From assembly GCF_907164915.1 (NCBI RefSeq), contig NC_061867.1, forward strand, positions 36,865,338 through 36,929,337: DNA of 64,000 nucleotides, in the 5' to 3' direction. This document shows positions 1 through 11,710 of this stretch, piece by piece. A program made the translations under genes and the position numbers. The notes below the pieces were generated by a model, which saw only the letters and a list, made by a program, of their open reading frames with translations, made no database searches and was not told where the DNA came from. The DNA is from Impatiens glandulifera (Eukaryota; Streptophyta; Magnoliopsida; Ericales; Balsaminaceae). The stretch's first letter is position 1, and the number at the start of each line of letters is the position of its first letter.

Positions 1-351
1 CATCGTCAAATTGTGATTTAGATCATTGTGGCCTTAGGTAAAAATTATAAACACATTTTTTTCCAAATCATGATCAACATCAACAATTTTCATACCAAAA
101 CGGCCTGATTCATTCTCCATAGATTCACTAGCATCAAAATTCTCAACAAATGATTTCTTTTCCCTTTCATTTCTTTTGTTATCCATCCATTATGGTGCCC
201 CCCAAACGAGAAAAATATTATCAGTGCAGGAACAATGTTAGCAATAAATTCTCTAAGGGCACCATTAATGTTAACTGCCTCAGCTTAATTTGTTGTGATT
301 GATTTAGTCTTCTTTATTGGACTTGAGAGAAAGAAAAAAAAAAACACATAC
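1..351. other. Intron 2 of the receptor kinase and unassigned sequence at the window edge
   Basis: This stretch lies downstream (minus strand) of exon 2 of the receptor kinase and most simply is its intron, the rest of the gene being outside the window. On the minus strand, about 285 down to 40, two short open stretches look coding-like: one reads VNINGALREFIANIVPAL, the next is charged and contains SMENESGRFGMKIVDVDHD. They are in different frames and I recognise no family. They could be a gene fragment within the intron or chance open frames. Confidence 0.3.
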
Positions 352-790
352 AGTTCTTTGGTGTGTAGATAGCCATCATCCTTCGTCGTGTTGTAACAAA
401 TAACTCCAGTCCAATTTGATGCGCATGGTTCATTGCCCCTCCAGTTACTTAGGTTTTGATTTGGATCAATCAAGCTTTTTCTAATAGCTTGCAATGCCTT
501 AACTGCATTTTTTTAAATGTATGTGTCAGGACCACTTAATAAGGTAAAGGTAGTGAGGCAGGGTGAGATATAGTGTACTAAGTATTGAACTCAATGTCAG
601 ATATCATGTAGAACTACAATTACATCCATAAAACATAAAATAAGAGCACAAGAAAAGTATAGCTCATTGAAGCAGTACCTTCTTGAGGATCCATGACATC
701 TTGGCCATGAACTTGAGTAATCAGTACAGAAGATAAACATAACAAAGCACCAAAATACGATCCAAGCAACCAAACCCTTGACCAGGGCAT
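352..790 (-). CDS. LRR receptor-like protein kinase, 5' exons only (signal peptide and LRR N-cap)
   Basis: Partial plasma-membrane receptor kinase, minus strand. The start codon is 788-790. Exon 1 codes 679-790 and exon 2 codes 352-502. The first residues form a signal peptide, with hydrophobic core WLLGSYFGALLCLSSVLI followed by THQ-like polar residues and GQDV. Exon 2 encodes the leucine-rich repeat N-terminal domain, with LQAIRKSLIDP, LSNW and the paired-cysteine segment PCASNWTGVIC. The splice phase is consistent: exon 1 ends in phase 1 before GTACTG, exon 2 starts after TGCAG and ends before GTATGT. The wording matches the plant LRR VIII-1 kinases typified by Arabidopsis At1g06840; that is recalled, not searched. 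A minus-strand 5'-UTR intron is likely from about 913 to 813, with acceptor TCTAGCAG shortly before the start. The LRRs, membrane span and kinase lie beyond position 1. Confidence 0.8.
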
Positions 791-1448
791 GATTATGTTG
801 CAATACTTACCCTGCTAGAAGGAAGAAGAAATCTGAACAACTTACTTTAAGTTCCAAAACAAGAATGAAATTTGCAGTAAATGAAAATCAAAGGAAGACC
901 CAAATGTTTAACCTTGATGTAGATGGTGGATAGTAGAAAACCTAGAGGAATAAGATGAGGCTGGCTGGGAGAGAGGAAGTAGAGAATTCGAGTTGTGCTG
1001 ATAATTGGCCGTGATAAAAAACAATGCCGAAGAGTAGATAGAGAAAGGTAGAAAATTTCTTGACCAGGTCGCCATGACGGGAGCAGTTAAGACTTGAGCA
1101 AAAGATGATAGGAATGACAGCGACGATGATGGGAGCAGACATGTTTTCGGGTAGTAAAACTCAATATAATATGCCATTGCTTAAAGAAAGATGTTTTGAC
1201 TTTTGTTGTAGATGGTTCTTCAGCTCAACCGTTCTTTCCTCGTGTTGGAGATTTTGTCTTTGTGAGACTGGGAGAGAAAGAGAGATAATTGTTTTTCTTT
1301 CTCGTTGGTTGTTTAGTATGGGGTCCTGTAAGATTTTCATGTTTAGTTCAGGGGCTTTGTTTTAACTTTTACTTTTATTTTTTTCCGTTCAAGTCCAATT
1401 TCTAATATATATATTTAATTCGCGAAAATTAGTCATATTCTAAATAAA
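791..1448. other. 5' UTR, 5'-UTR intron and promoter side of the receptor kinase
   Basis: Read on the minus strand, the sequence has an acceptor-like TCTAGCAG at about 813-820 and a donor-like CAAG/GTTAAA near 910-915, which would make a leader intron. Above that is a pyrimidine- and serine-codon-rich leader. Open frames here on both strands have no recognisable product, and I treat them as leader or promoter sequence. Confidence 0.45.
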
Positions 1449-1975
1449 CTAGTATGCATCCCGTGCATTTGTACGAGTAATAATATAAAAAACTGTGAAA
1501 AAAATATTACGGTAAAATTTTTATGGGCGGGTCAACCCATAATCCGACCCAAGTATCCATTTACTCTCACATATATTCAAATTAACCATAGCTCTCGACC
1601 CGGCAATCCGGACACTTTAAAAATTAAGCATCATTATATATATATATAAATTAGTTAGTTAAAAAGTTGAACTTATATTGTTAAAATGTCACGCGTTTAT
1701 CAAATTTTAGGTTGAATTTAAAATATAAAGTGTTATTAGTTTAGTTGCTTAAAAAGTTGTACTTATTTTGTTAGGTTGCAAGTTCGAACCATACCTATAG
1801 CATTTTTAATTTTATTTTTAACCGTTTTAAGTTTATGGGCAGGTCAACCCACAATCCGATCCAAGTATCCATTTATTCTCACATATATTCAAATTAACCA
1901 CAATTCTGAACACTTTAAAAATTAAACATTATTTTATATATATATATATATATACTTTGAAAAGGAAAGAAAACC
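1449..1975 (-). repeat. Two copies of the tRNA-like 310-bp repeat with a Helitron-like 3' end
   Basis: About 1.5 units of the same repeat that forms the array at 53330-56510, here in opposite orientation. Each unit has the phrase with GGGTTGACCCGCCCATAA (minus strand), an AT-rich part and a tRNA-like part. The plus strand at about 1737-1797 carries an A-box-like TTAGTTGCTTAAAAAGTTG and a B-box-like GGTTGCAAGTTCGAACC. On the minus strand the block ends in a short GC-rich hairpin (TGCACGGGATGCA) followed by CTAG at 1452-1449, and the next base is T. Hairpin, CTRR and a following T are the hallmarks of a Helitron 3' terminus. No matching 5' TC end was located. Confidence 0.55.
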
Positions 1976-4900
1976 AACATTATAAAAAAAAAAATATTTA
2001 TTATTTTTATTTATTTATTTATTTATTTTTTAAAAATATTTCCAAATAGGGTCCATTAAAAAGATATTTATTTTGGATTATTATCAATTTATGGAGCTTA
2101 AATGTAAACTTGACCACATCATTCAAAACCCTAAAGACTTGTTTGATTTTGTGTTTTTATAGAATTTTTCATGAATTTGTTCAAAAGAAAAAAATAATTA
2201 TTTAAAATTTATTTAAGATAAATTAGTCAAATATGGATGTATTTAAATTTATATTTAATAAAAACAAATAATGATATTTTAGTTAATAAATTAAGTTATT
2301 TAATAATTAAAATATAATAATATAATAAAAAACAAAAATTAAAATATAAAAAAAAAGGTAAAAAAAAAAAACAATAAATTAACCTATATTAAACTAAAAC
2401 TAGCTAGCCATGTTGTTTAAATACTTTTTCCTTGAGTTAACCATCTTTAATTTATCCCTTCATCAGTTCAATATATCAATTAAATTACTTTTTCTTTTTA
2501 TTCTAAGATTAATTTTTCTTTAATAATTAATACATGTAAAAGTTTAGTAGCTTCAAATTAATTTTATAAAATTTTCAATTATTTTATTATTTTATATTCA
2601 AGTTAATTAACAGATCCTATAAATAAAATAATAAAGGCTTTATGATCACAAATTTGGTATAAATTTTAAGCAAAAACGGTAGGTAGGTATATCATGTGAG
2701 TAAAGGCATTCAATCCTGTTTTTTCTTTCTTTTTCTATCATGAAATAATTCATATTATTATATTAATTTTTGTATATATCAAATTTAATGCATATATAAA
2801 TTAAATATAACATCGTATCATTTTATATAAAATTTAAAATAATATATATTTTAAAATTTTACTAAATATAACTGAAAGAATATAATTTATATAAATATAT
2901 TAATGTCAGTGTTTAATGAAATTTTATAAATATAAATTAATTTTAAATAAGTTTTGTTTTTAATTAATATTTATAAAATTTAACTTGTTAAATATTATTT
3001 TTTTATTTATTATTATTTTATTTATTTTTATCATGAGAAAATGTATATATATAAATAAATTAATTTAAAAAATTATTATTTTTGAGTTCCTGTTAAACAT
3101 TATATTTATTAAGTAATTTTTATTATTCAATTGAAAGAATATTTTAGTTTAGATATTCATATTATTAGTGGTGAGATGAACTTAAGTCCAAAAAAAATAT
3201 ACAGTAACAGTGACCTTCCTCTAATCTCCTAAATTTTTAAATGTTTATCAATAAAATATTTAATTAATTTTTTCATTTAATTTTTTAAGTCTATTTTAAA
3301 TATTTTTCAAATATACTCTAACTTTAATTACTTGATTTGGTTTTTTAACGCAGTATAATCCGTAATATAAACAAATTTAATTTATCAAAAAATCCTACAG
3401 AATACAATTTACCATCTCTTAAGCTCTATCATACTCAGTATTGTTCTGATTTTTCTATATAAAATAATTTATCTTGACATTAATCCTAATCAAACAAGCT
3501 CCAAATGTTGATAATAGGATAAGGCCTAAAATTTATAAAAATACAATCAAACTTTTTAAGGATTTTTCTGTAAATAAAAAGTCAAAGTCGTAAATTGCCC
3601 AATATCAACACTTACCAACCACTATTAATAACATAATTAGCCTCAATTGGCAGTTGCCTGTCTATTTCGTGATTTAATTTGTACATTTTTTTCCTTATAA
3701 AAACATTTGATTGAGTAGACAATAATATATTATATGAATTAAGGAATTTTTTTTTTTATTAAAATACAATGACAGACATTTAAATATAGCGACATAATTA
3801 TGGAACAAATAAATATTCCGGTGGACGAAACATCAAGTACTATAATTGAAAGTATTATGATTCATTTATAGTGAAATAATCTATTAGGAAATAATTGAGA
3901 TGTTTATCTAAAAATTGAGACCTAACTTATCTCAAAATTCTCAACAATTTCTCAACTCTAGTTATCAGCCAAACTTGGGCAGTACAAAAGATGATGACAT
4001 GTTGATTTCACCTCAATAGTAACATTTGACAATAATGTGTCATAATTCAATCATTTTCATGCACATGTAATTAGTCAAAAATTCACTATGTATGAATAAT
4101 TTTACTAAAGAACGAGATTTTTTTTTAAATCTTTTATTCCCAAAAATTCTCCCAATATAGAAGACATACAAAGAAACAACTTAATGAATAATAATGTTAC
4201 ACATAAAACATATTCATGTCATGTCAATGTATAATAACTAGATGTAGACACTCTCTTATATCTTATCGAGATCAAATTCATACATAAAATATCTTCTTTG
4301 ACATCATAATCAGATTTAGAGTTCAATAATTTCTTAATAGACACCTCGTGAATGAAAACTAGTCGTTTAGGGCTTTTAGTCTCACGTGACCATTTTTTGT
4401 TTTTGACGACTTAGTGCTTCCTTATTGAATAACAATCCGAAAAAAGGATATGAGAATAGTAACCATGGGGCTTCGTAGAAAATCACATGATGTAGCAATT
4501 AGCATATTACACCATATTATGACCTAAAGAGAGTCATTTAACGCAACGTTCAAATCAGACTCCAAAAAGTAAGACATGTCCACACTCTCCCTTTTCTACA
4601 TCTAAGATGTCAACAAAACCCGAGGTGTGTGGAGACAAACATTTGAACACAACCTCACGAACCCGTTTGCCTAGATAGTCTATCCTCAAGCTACATAACA
4701 TCCCTCCAGACTAGATCAATCTCCTCAAATTAGTCATCTCAATAACAAGCAGTTCAACGTCCTCAAAGCCTGCCATAACAATAATTCATGAAAAATGGGG
4801 TTATCACCCAATCCCTAACTTATCTTAACGAAGTCAATAACCTCATCAAGGGAGAGATCAACTTATACACGCGAGTTCCATTGTTTACATAGATAAATTC

Positions 4901-5051
4901 AAGATAACAAAGATGTGGATCAAGCTAATATACCCTAACTCTAACTTAACTGTCCTCCGCAAACTAATTTCCTAACCGAGCTCATCAAATCCACCAAGAT
5001 CAATACCCATCAGACTAAAATGATCGTGATTCCAAATATCCATTGACATTC
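1976..5051. other. AT-rich intergenic spacer
   Basis: Very AT-rich sequence to about 4100, with no open frame of note and many short TA runs. The part from about 4300 to 5051 has more even base composition and may be an old, unrecognisable element, but I could not assign any reading frame. The copia element interrupts this sequence at 5056; it resumes at 9952. Confidence 0.5.
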
Positions 5052-5056
5052 AAAGC

Positions 5057-5322
5057 TGTTGAATATACTTGAATAGTTGGGTCTTCTTAATGGGCCGACC
5101 CAATTTTCTATTTGTTAGGGTTTCTGTATTAGGGTTTCAGGAGACCGAGTGTTATATAAACTCGTGTTATAACTCTAGTTTGTTATATCATCTCTGCAAA
5201 CAATCTTCACAATAATAATCTCTCTCTTCTGGGTGGACGTAGCCAAGTTCTATCTTGGTGAACCACATTAAATCTTTGTCTTTTTTATTGTTTACATCAT
5301 TCTCACGTGTTCCGTTCTAACA
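5057..5322 (+). repeat. 5' LTR of copia element 1
   Basis: 266 bp, starting TGTTGAATA and ending TTCTAACA. It contains a TATA box in GTTATATAAAC, which would drive element transcription, and is followed after three bases by the primer binding site. Confidence 0.93.
5152..5161 (+). promoter_or_regulatory. TATA box in the 5' LTR
   Basis: TATATAAA in the sequence GTGTTATATAAACTCG. Identical copies of this box occur twice in the right LTR because of its internal duplication. Confidence 0.6.
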
Positions 5323-5325
5323 AAC

Positions 5326-5343
5326 TGGTATTAGAGCTTCAGG
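5326..5343 (+). other. Primer binding site (tRNA-Met type)
   Basis: TGGTATTAGAGCTTCAGG lies three bases after the LTR. It differs by one base from the usual TGGTATCAGAGC complementary to the 3' end of initiator tRNA-Met and would prime minus-strand cDNA. Confidence 0.85.
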
Positions 5344-5371
5344 CTATTCGATTGTTTATTCTTCAACTGAG

Positions 5372-8300
5372 ATGGCAGCAGTGAACATTAAAATCGACAA
5401 GTTCAGGGGGAGAAACAATTTTAGCATATGGCAGATCAAGATGGGGGGCTTTTCTGAAACGACAGGGCCTATGGGGGCACTAAAAGTGTCATCAAGAGCA
5501 GATATAACCGCTGAGATGGCCATTCTGGAGGAGAAGGCGCATTCAACAATAATGTTGTGTCTTACAGACGATGTTATCATCGAGGTCTCAGAGGAGGAGA
5601 AGGTCACTGGGTTATGGTTGAAGTTGGAGAGTCTCTATATGACAAAGTCACTCACCAATAAGTTGCTTCTGAAGCAACGTTTGTTCACTCTACGAATGTA
5701 GGAAGGTATGCAAATCAGAGAACACTAGATCAATTAAATTCTATTATGTTAGAATTAAGAAATATTGATGTTAAGGTTGATGATAAAGATGCTGCATTAA
5801 TCTTGTTAGTATCTTTGCCTCCATCATATGAAAATTTTGTCCAGTCTTTCATTATTGGGAAAGATACAGTAAGTCTGGAAGATGTCAGGTCTGCCTTCAT
5901 TCAAGGGATCTACGTCATATAACGTCTAGTACAATTACAAATAGTCAAGCTTCAGGGTTGTTTACCAGCGGAAGTAATGGGCGAGGGAAAGAGAAGAAAC
6001 GTGACAAGGCGTTTACTTCAAAGGGTCCTAAGCCGACTAATATCTGCAATTACTGCAAAGAGAAAGGACATTGGAAGAATGAATGCCCTTTGAAGAAAAA
6101 TCCACAAAAATTTGATTCTGGTTCTGCAGCTGTTGCAAAAGATAATATATTATCTAACGATGACATTGCTCTAGTGGTAGATGGTCATACTCATCAAACT
6201 GATGCATGGGTTCTTGATATCGGAGCTTCATATCATATTTGCCCTCGAAGAGAGTGGTTTGAATCCTACAAACAGGTAGATGGTGGCAGTGTTTTTATGG
6301 CTAATAGTTTTGTTTGTAAGGCAGTTGGGATTGACTCAATCAAGATTAAGACACACAATGGTAGATTCTGTACACTAAATGAGGTTAGACATGTTCCACT
6401 TATCACTAAGAACTTGATATCTCTAAGTATGTTAGATAGTAAAGGATTCTGATTCAACGGTGAAAGTGGAGTTTTGAATGTGTGTAAGGGTTCTGATGTT
6501 ATTCTGAAAGGTGTCAAGAATGACACTTTATATTTTTTGCAAGGTTCTACTGTCTCAGGTTCTGTTTCTGTTGTATCCTCAGAGATTCACAAGGATGATA
6601 TAACTAAACTTTGGAATATGAGGCTTGGTCATATGAGTGAAAGGGATGCAGATTCTAGCAAAGGAGGGTCATGGAGGTCACAAGATCACGAGTCTTGACT
6701 TCTGTGAGCATTGTGTTTTTGGAAAATTACATCGCAACAAGTTTCCAAAGGCTATTCACACGATAAAAGACACACTTGAATATATTCATTCAGATTGTTG
6801 GGGTCCAGTTAGCGTTGAATCTATCGGAGGTCATATATACTTCTTGACAATTATTGATGATTTCTCAAGGATGACTTGGTTGTTTGTCATGAGAAATAAA
6901 GGAGAAGCCTTGAGATATTTCAAAGAATAGAAAACGTTGGTGGAAAATCAAACTAGAAATAAAAATCAAAAGGTTGCGAACTGACAATGGTCTTGAGTTT
7001 TGTTCATTTGATTTCAATCAGTTCTGCAAGGATGCATGGATTTCTCGACATCACCCGGTAAGACATACGCCACAGCAGAACGGTATAGCTGAAAGAATGA
7101 ATAAGACATTACTAGAAAGAGCAAGGTGCATGCTCTCTAATGCAAAGTTTGATAAAAGTTTTTTGGCAGCGGTAGTGACTACATCATGTTATTTGATAAA
7201 TCGTAGGCCTCACACCGGGATTAACTGTAAAACACCTTATGAGGTATGGTCTAGAAAATCTGTTGATTACTCGGGTCTAAAAGTCTTTGGTTGCACAGTT
7301 TATTATCATGTTAGTGATGGTAAACTAGAGCCAAGAGCGAAGAAAAGAGTATTTGTGGGCTATGGAGATTGTGTAAAAGGATACAAAATATTGTCTCCAT
7401 CTGTAAAAAGAGTTATTCTGAATTGAAACGTCATCTTTGATGAGAACTCTATACTTAACTCTATTGAGAAATCTGTAGCAGAAAGTAGTAGTGCTAATAA
7501 ACAGGTGGAGTTAGAAACTACTTTACAAAAGGAAAAAGAACCCTACGTTGAGGGTCGGCTGCTAGAGTCTGAACAATTAGATTCTCAATCATCTGAAGTT
7601 ATTCATGAGAGTGTAGCTGAAGGTCGGTTAAGGAGGATTGGAGTTACACCACCTCAAAGATACGGTTATGAAGATATGGTTGGTTATGCACTACAGGTTG
7701 CTGAGGAGGAAGTGAATACGTCTGTACCATCCACTTACAAAGAAGTTGTATCCGGGTTTGAAGTTGTGCAGTGGTTCACAACAATGGGAGATGAGATGGA
7801 ATCACTTCACAAAAATCATACTTGGGAGTTAGTCTCTTTTCCTATAGGGAGAAAAGTTATTACCTGCAAATGGGTTTTCAAGAAAAAGGAAGGTATAACA
7901 GCTGTTGAAGGAGTCAATTTTAAGGCTCGAGTTATTTCATGGGGGTTCAATCAGAAGGTGGGAGTAGACTATAACGAAATTTTCTCACCCGTAGTCAAAC
8001 ATACTTCTATCAGGGTATTACTAGCAATAGTGACACATCAGGATTTGGAGCTCAAACAACTTGATGTGAAAACAACATTTCTACATGGAGAGTTAGAGGA
8101 AGAAATATACATGACTCAGCCAGAAGGTTTCCAAGTTCCAGGAAAGGAAAAAATGGTTGCAAGTTGAAGAAGTCTTTATATGGACTTAAATAGTCTCCAA
8201 GGTAGTGGTATACGAGGTTTGACAACTTTATGATGTCTCTTAACTACAAGAGGAGTGCATATGACTGTTGTGTGTACTACAACAAGTTGAAGGATGACTC

Positions 8301-9240
8301 GTTCATCTACCTAGTCATGTATGTAGATGACATGTTGGTAGAAGCAAAGAGCAAAACAGATGTTCAGAAGCTAAAAGATCTTCTAAATGCTGAGTTTGAG
8401 ATGAAAGATCTAGGAGCAGCTCGGAAAATTATAGGAATGGAGATTCTTAGAGATAGAGGCCAGAAGAAACTTTTCTTATCACAAAAAGGTTACATTGAGA
8501 AGGTGCTGTCAAGATTTGGGATGTCATCAGCTAAACCTATAGATACACCTTGTGCTACTAATATCCATCTTACTACATTGTTTGCTCCTCAGGCAGATGA
8601 AGAGAAAAAGTATATGACTCGAGTTCCTTATTCTAGTGCAGTAGGGAGTTTGATGTATGTTATAGTTTGTACAAGACCAGATCTGGCACAGATAGTGAGT
8701 GTTGTGAGAAAATTTATGGTACAACCAAGGAAGGATTATTGGTAAGCTGCGAAGAGGATATTCAGGTATCTACGGGGAACTTTTGATGTTGGTCTCATAT
8801 ATGGAGGTGATACACAATGTGTTATTATTGGGTATTCAGATTCTGATTATGTTGGAGACGTTGATAGTAGAAGATCTATGGCTGGTTATGTATTTACTCT
8901 TGGGAGCTCAGTTGTTAGTTGGAAAGCAACTCTGCAACCTACTGTGACTGTCTACAATTGAAGCAGAGTATATGGCATTAACAGAAGCTGCTAAAGAGGG
9001 AATATGGCTGAAAGGACTAATTAGTGATCTGGGCCTACATCAGGATCAAGCAACTGTCTTATGTGATAGTCTGAGTGCTATATACTTAGCCAAGATCAAG
9101 TTCATCATGAACGGACTAAGCATATTGACGTGTGATATCATTTCCTAAGGACTGAGAAGAGGATAAAGGTGAAAAAGGTAGGAAGTGCTGACAATACTGC
9201 TGATATGTTCACCAAGCCAGTTCGTCATAGCAAGTTGCAA
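5372..9240 (+). pseudogene. Copia gag-pol polyprotein, interrupted
   Basis: The start at 5372 opens a gag of UBN2 type (AAVNIKIDKFRGRNNFSIW). Next come a zinc knuckle near 6046-6090 (CNYCKEKGHWKNECP) and a protease site near 6214 that reads DIGAS instead of the usual DTGAS or DSGAS. The GAG-pre-integrase segment has LWNMRLGHMS. The integrase core shows HSDCWGP, RTDNG and QNGIAERMN, giving D, D and E. Reverse transcriptase follows with DVKTTFLHGELEEEIYM and YVDDMLV (about 8320). RNase H has VGSLMYV, TRPDLA and EAEYMALTEA. The frame is broken near 5700, 6450, 6697, 6930, 7424, 8165 and 8743, and shifts around 8950. These breaks make it a pseudogene. Confidence 0.93.
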
Positions 9241-9321
9241 CATTGTTTGGACTTGCTTCACGTCAGAAACTGTTAGTTGCCCTAGGGGCAAGTTTAGAAG
9301 AGAGAGATAGAGAGGATTGAA

Positions 9322-9575
9322 CATCTGGGCATTGACTAATGCATTTGGGCCATCTGAGCATTGACTAATGCATCTGGGTCATCTGGGCATTGACTAATGC
9401 ATCTGGGCATTCACTAATGCATCTGAGTCATCTGGTATTGACGAATGCATCTGGGCCATCTAGTATTGACTAATACATCTGGGTCATCTAGCACCGGCGA
9501 GTGCATCTAGGCCATCTGACATTGACGAATGTATTTGGGAGATCTAGGCATTGACTAATGCACTTGGGACATCTG
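9322..9575 (+). repeat. 28-bp minisatellite in the copia 3' untranslated region
   Basis: About nine imperfect copies of a unit close to CATTGACTAATGCATCTGGG plus eight variable bases. They lie between the RNase H end and the polypurine tract. ACTAATGCAT is the best kept part. The array is not a coding repeat in the pol frame. Confidence 0.85.
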
Positions 9576-9588
9576 AGAGAATTCAAGT

Positions 9589-9601
9589 CAAGGTGGAGAT
9601 T
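9589..9601 (+). other. Polypurine tract
   Basis: AAGGTGGAGATTT directly precedes the right LTR and would prime plus-strand synthesis. The same core (AAGGTGGAGATT) is seen in copia element 2. Confidence 0.85.
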
Positions 9602-9951
9602 TGTTGAATAAACTTGAATAGTTGGGCCTTCTTAATGGGCCGACCCAATTCTCTATTTGTTAAGGTTTATGTATTAAGGTTTCAGGGAACCGAGTGTTAT
9701 ATAAACTCGTGTTATAACCCTAATTTGTTATATCATCTCTATTTGTTAGGGTTTATGTATTAGGGTTTCAGGGAACCGAGTGTTATATAAACTCGTGTTA
9801 TAACTCTAGTTTGTTATATCATCTTTATAAACAATCTTCTCAGTAATAATCTCTCTTCTGGGTAGACGTAATAAAATTCTATCTTGGTGAACCACGTTAA
9901 ATCTCTGTCCTTTTTATTGTTTACGTCATTCACACGTGTTCTGTTCTAACA
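9602..9951 (+). repeat. 3' LTR of copia element 1 with an internal duplication
   Basis: 350 bp with the same ends as the left LTR. A segment of about 86 bp starting CTCTATTTGTTA (about 9650-9735) is repeated directly at about 9736-9822, so it has two TATA boxes. The left LTR has a single copy. Confidence 0.92.
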
Positions 9952-9956
9952 AAAGC

Positions 9957-10559
9957 AATAAAATTCAAATACCCTCCCAATAAGAAAATGAAACGGACGA
10001 CCTCATGGCGTGTTCGTTCAGGCACAACAACCATGTATGGTTCAACAACCATATTCATAACCTCAAAATTCTCAATACTAATCGGCCTACCATGAACTAG
10101 TCGTCGAATCCCTTTCTCGACTTAGAAATAGGCATGCATGATGCATTTTGTTTTAAAATCGTTATATAAAGCAACACACCTATCTCAAAACTTAAAACAC
10201 ACCAAAAATACACAATTAGGTTGGAGGCATATGCACAATCGGTATCAAGTTGACGTCTAAATAGTATAATGTAGCATATTCAAATGGTTGGCGTCTACGT
10301 CAATCAATCTCCTTTTGAAAATTCTTTACTTTTGAAAAACATGATTTTGTCTCCCAAACTCACCGACGCCGCAAAGGTATGAGGTTCAACCGCACGAAGA
10401 TTCGATTGCAGCATGTCGAACCCAACGTGTTGCTTAATCTTGGGTCTAGCGCATGTGATTGGCTTGGATAAGAAGGGCTGAAGCTCAAAAAAAAAATCTT
10501 TTTAAGAAATTCTCTTTGTTTAGGGAAGAGAACATAATAAGTATACACTAAAAAGAAAG
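9957..10559. other. Spacer, continuation of the pre-copia sequence
   Basis: Continues the sequence interrupted at 5056. No convincing reading frame or RNA gene. A purine-rich tract of AAAGAAAGAAAAAAAGAG type lies near 10550. Confidence 0.4.
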
Positions 10560-11710
10560 AAAAAAAGAGAAAATAAATAAAGGTAGGGCTTAATATTGAG
10601 AGTTTCGGCGATACAATTATATAGTCGTGCGATACTGATTTTGGATTGAATCATAAGTGATGAATCCTCACGGAGTTCTCTACAATTTGACCAATCTAGA
10701 TATTTGTTTGGACTTTTCTTAAATACTCGTTTTAGTATTCCAATTTAGTGAGATTTATTATTTTTCTTGTTTTTATAATCTACTATTAACGGTGACTATT
10801 AACGGTGAAGATTTTGTATTAATGAACTTATATGGTGTTAAAAGAAGACTTTGGTGTAACTCAATATAATATAATGAATGTGCTTTTAAGAGACATACGA
10901 GTCTTGCAATTTTTTATCCTTGTTGAATTTTTCACGCTAAAATTGACGTGTCTCTATGTGCTTGATTTTATTGCTTGCAATTTGATTTGATTTTATTTTA
11001 TTGATTATCTCATTGTTCCATACAAAGAGAAATAAAATTATTCTGCAATTGTTATTAAGTTGGTTTCCCCAACAAGTGGTATCAGAATATTCGATTGGCT
11101 AAAACAATTAAAAAATAAAAAATAAAACATTCGATAGACTAATAAAATTTATTGTGTGCTAAATGGAGGATCAAATTCGTAGGATGATTAAATTAACCTT
11201 GATAAACTTTTTAGTGTGGAAATGCAAGTGACTTGATTTGTTGATGTGTATATTTATTTGGCATGTACAAGTCATGAAAAAGGCATACACTATGAGCGAT
11301 GAAGATTGAAAAATTATAAATTCGAAAGCAGATACTACGATCAAGTAGTGAGTTGACTAAAATATATTTCACTACATTGTACAAGAGAACGACGCACAAA
11401 CTCTTTTGAAAAATTAGAGTCGATATTCGAAAAGGGTTATAAGAACAAGGCGATAATAATTCAACGACTCATGAACTTGACGTACATAGATAATGGAAAC
11501 ATGACAAACCACAATTGAAAGTTCATCTTCTTGGTGAGTCAGATGACATTGATATTGGAAATGACTCTAAATGATGAGCTATAGGCTCTACTACTTCTCA
11601 ACTCGTACACGGACAACGGTAAAAAGTTGGTGATTTCATTGAGCATTTCAATGACTTGGTTAAATATAGTCTTTTCAACGAAGATGCTAGAAGAATGAGA
11701 CTAAATAATT
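10560..11710 (+). mobile_element. Degenerate copia remnant: LTR end, PBS and decayed gag
   Basis: The sequence up to 11074 ends TTCCCCAACA and is followed by AGTGGTATCAGAATATTCG, an LTR end plus a tRNA-Met primer binding site (11077 onward). Beyond it, frames broken by many stops still read like copia gag: FEKGYKNKAII, RLMNLTYIDNGNMT and LNDEL near 11410-11620. The right half is missing after about 11710, where the sequence becomes plain AT-rich DNA. The left LTR start is not clear. Confidence 0.6.

Larger units (their letters stand above)
5052..9956 (+). mobile_element. Complete Ty1/copia LTR retrotransposon (defective)
   Basis: Full structure with the 5-bp target duplication AAAGC at 5052-5056 and 9952-9956. 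LTRs begin TGTTGAAT and end TTCTAACA. The primer binding site next to the left LTR matches initiator tRNA-Met in the copia style (TGGTATTAGAGC), and a purine-rich PPT precedes the right LTR. The order protease, integrase, reverse transcriptase, RNase H places it in Ty1/copia. The coding region is broken by several stops and at least one frameshift, so it cannot act on its own. The two LTRs differ in length (266 and 350 bp) because of a duplication in the right one. Confidence 0.95.

Noticed and set aside
1105..1365. 86-codon plus-strand frame
   Set aside because: Antisense to the leader and promoter side of the receptor kinase; no homology or start context to support it.
9322..9575. CRISPR array
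   Set aside because: Repeats are adjacent and imperfect, without unique spacers, and lie inside a retrotransposon.
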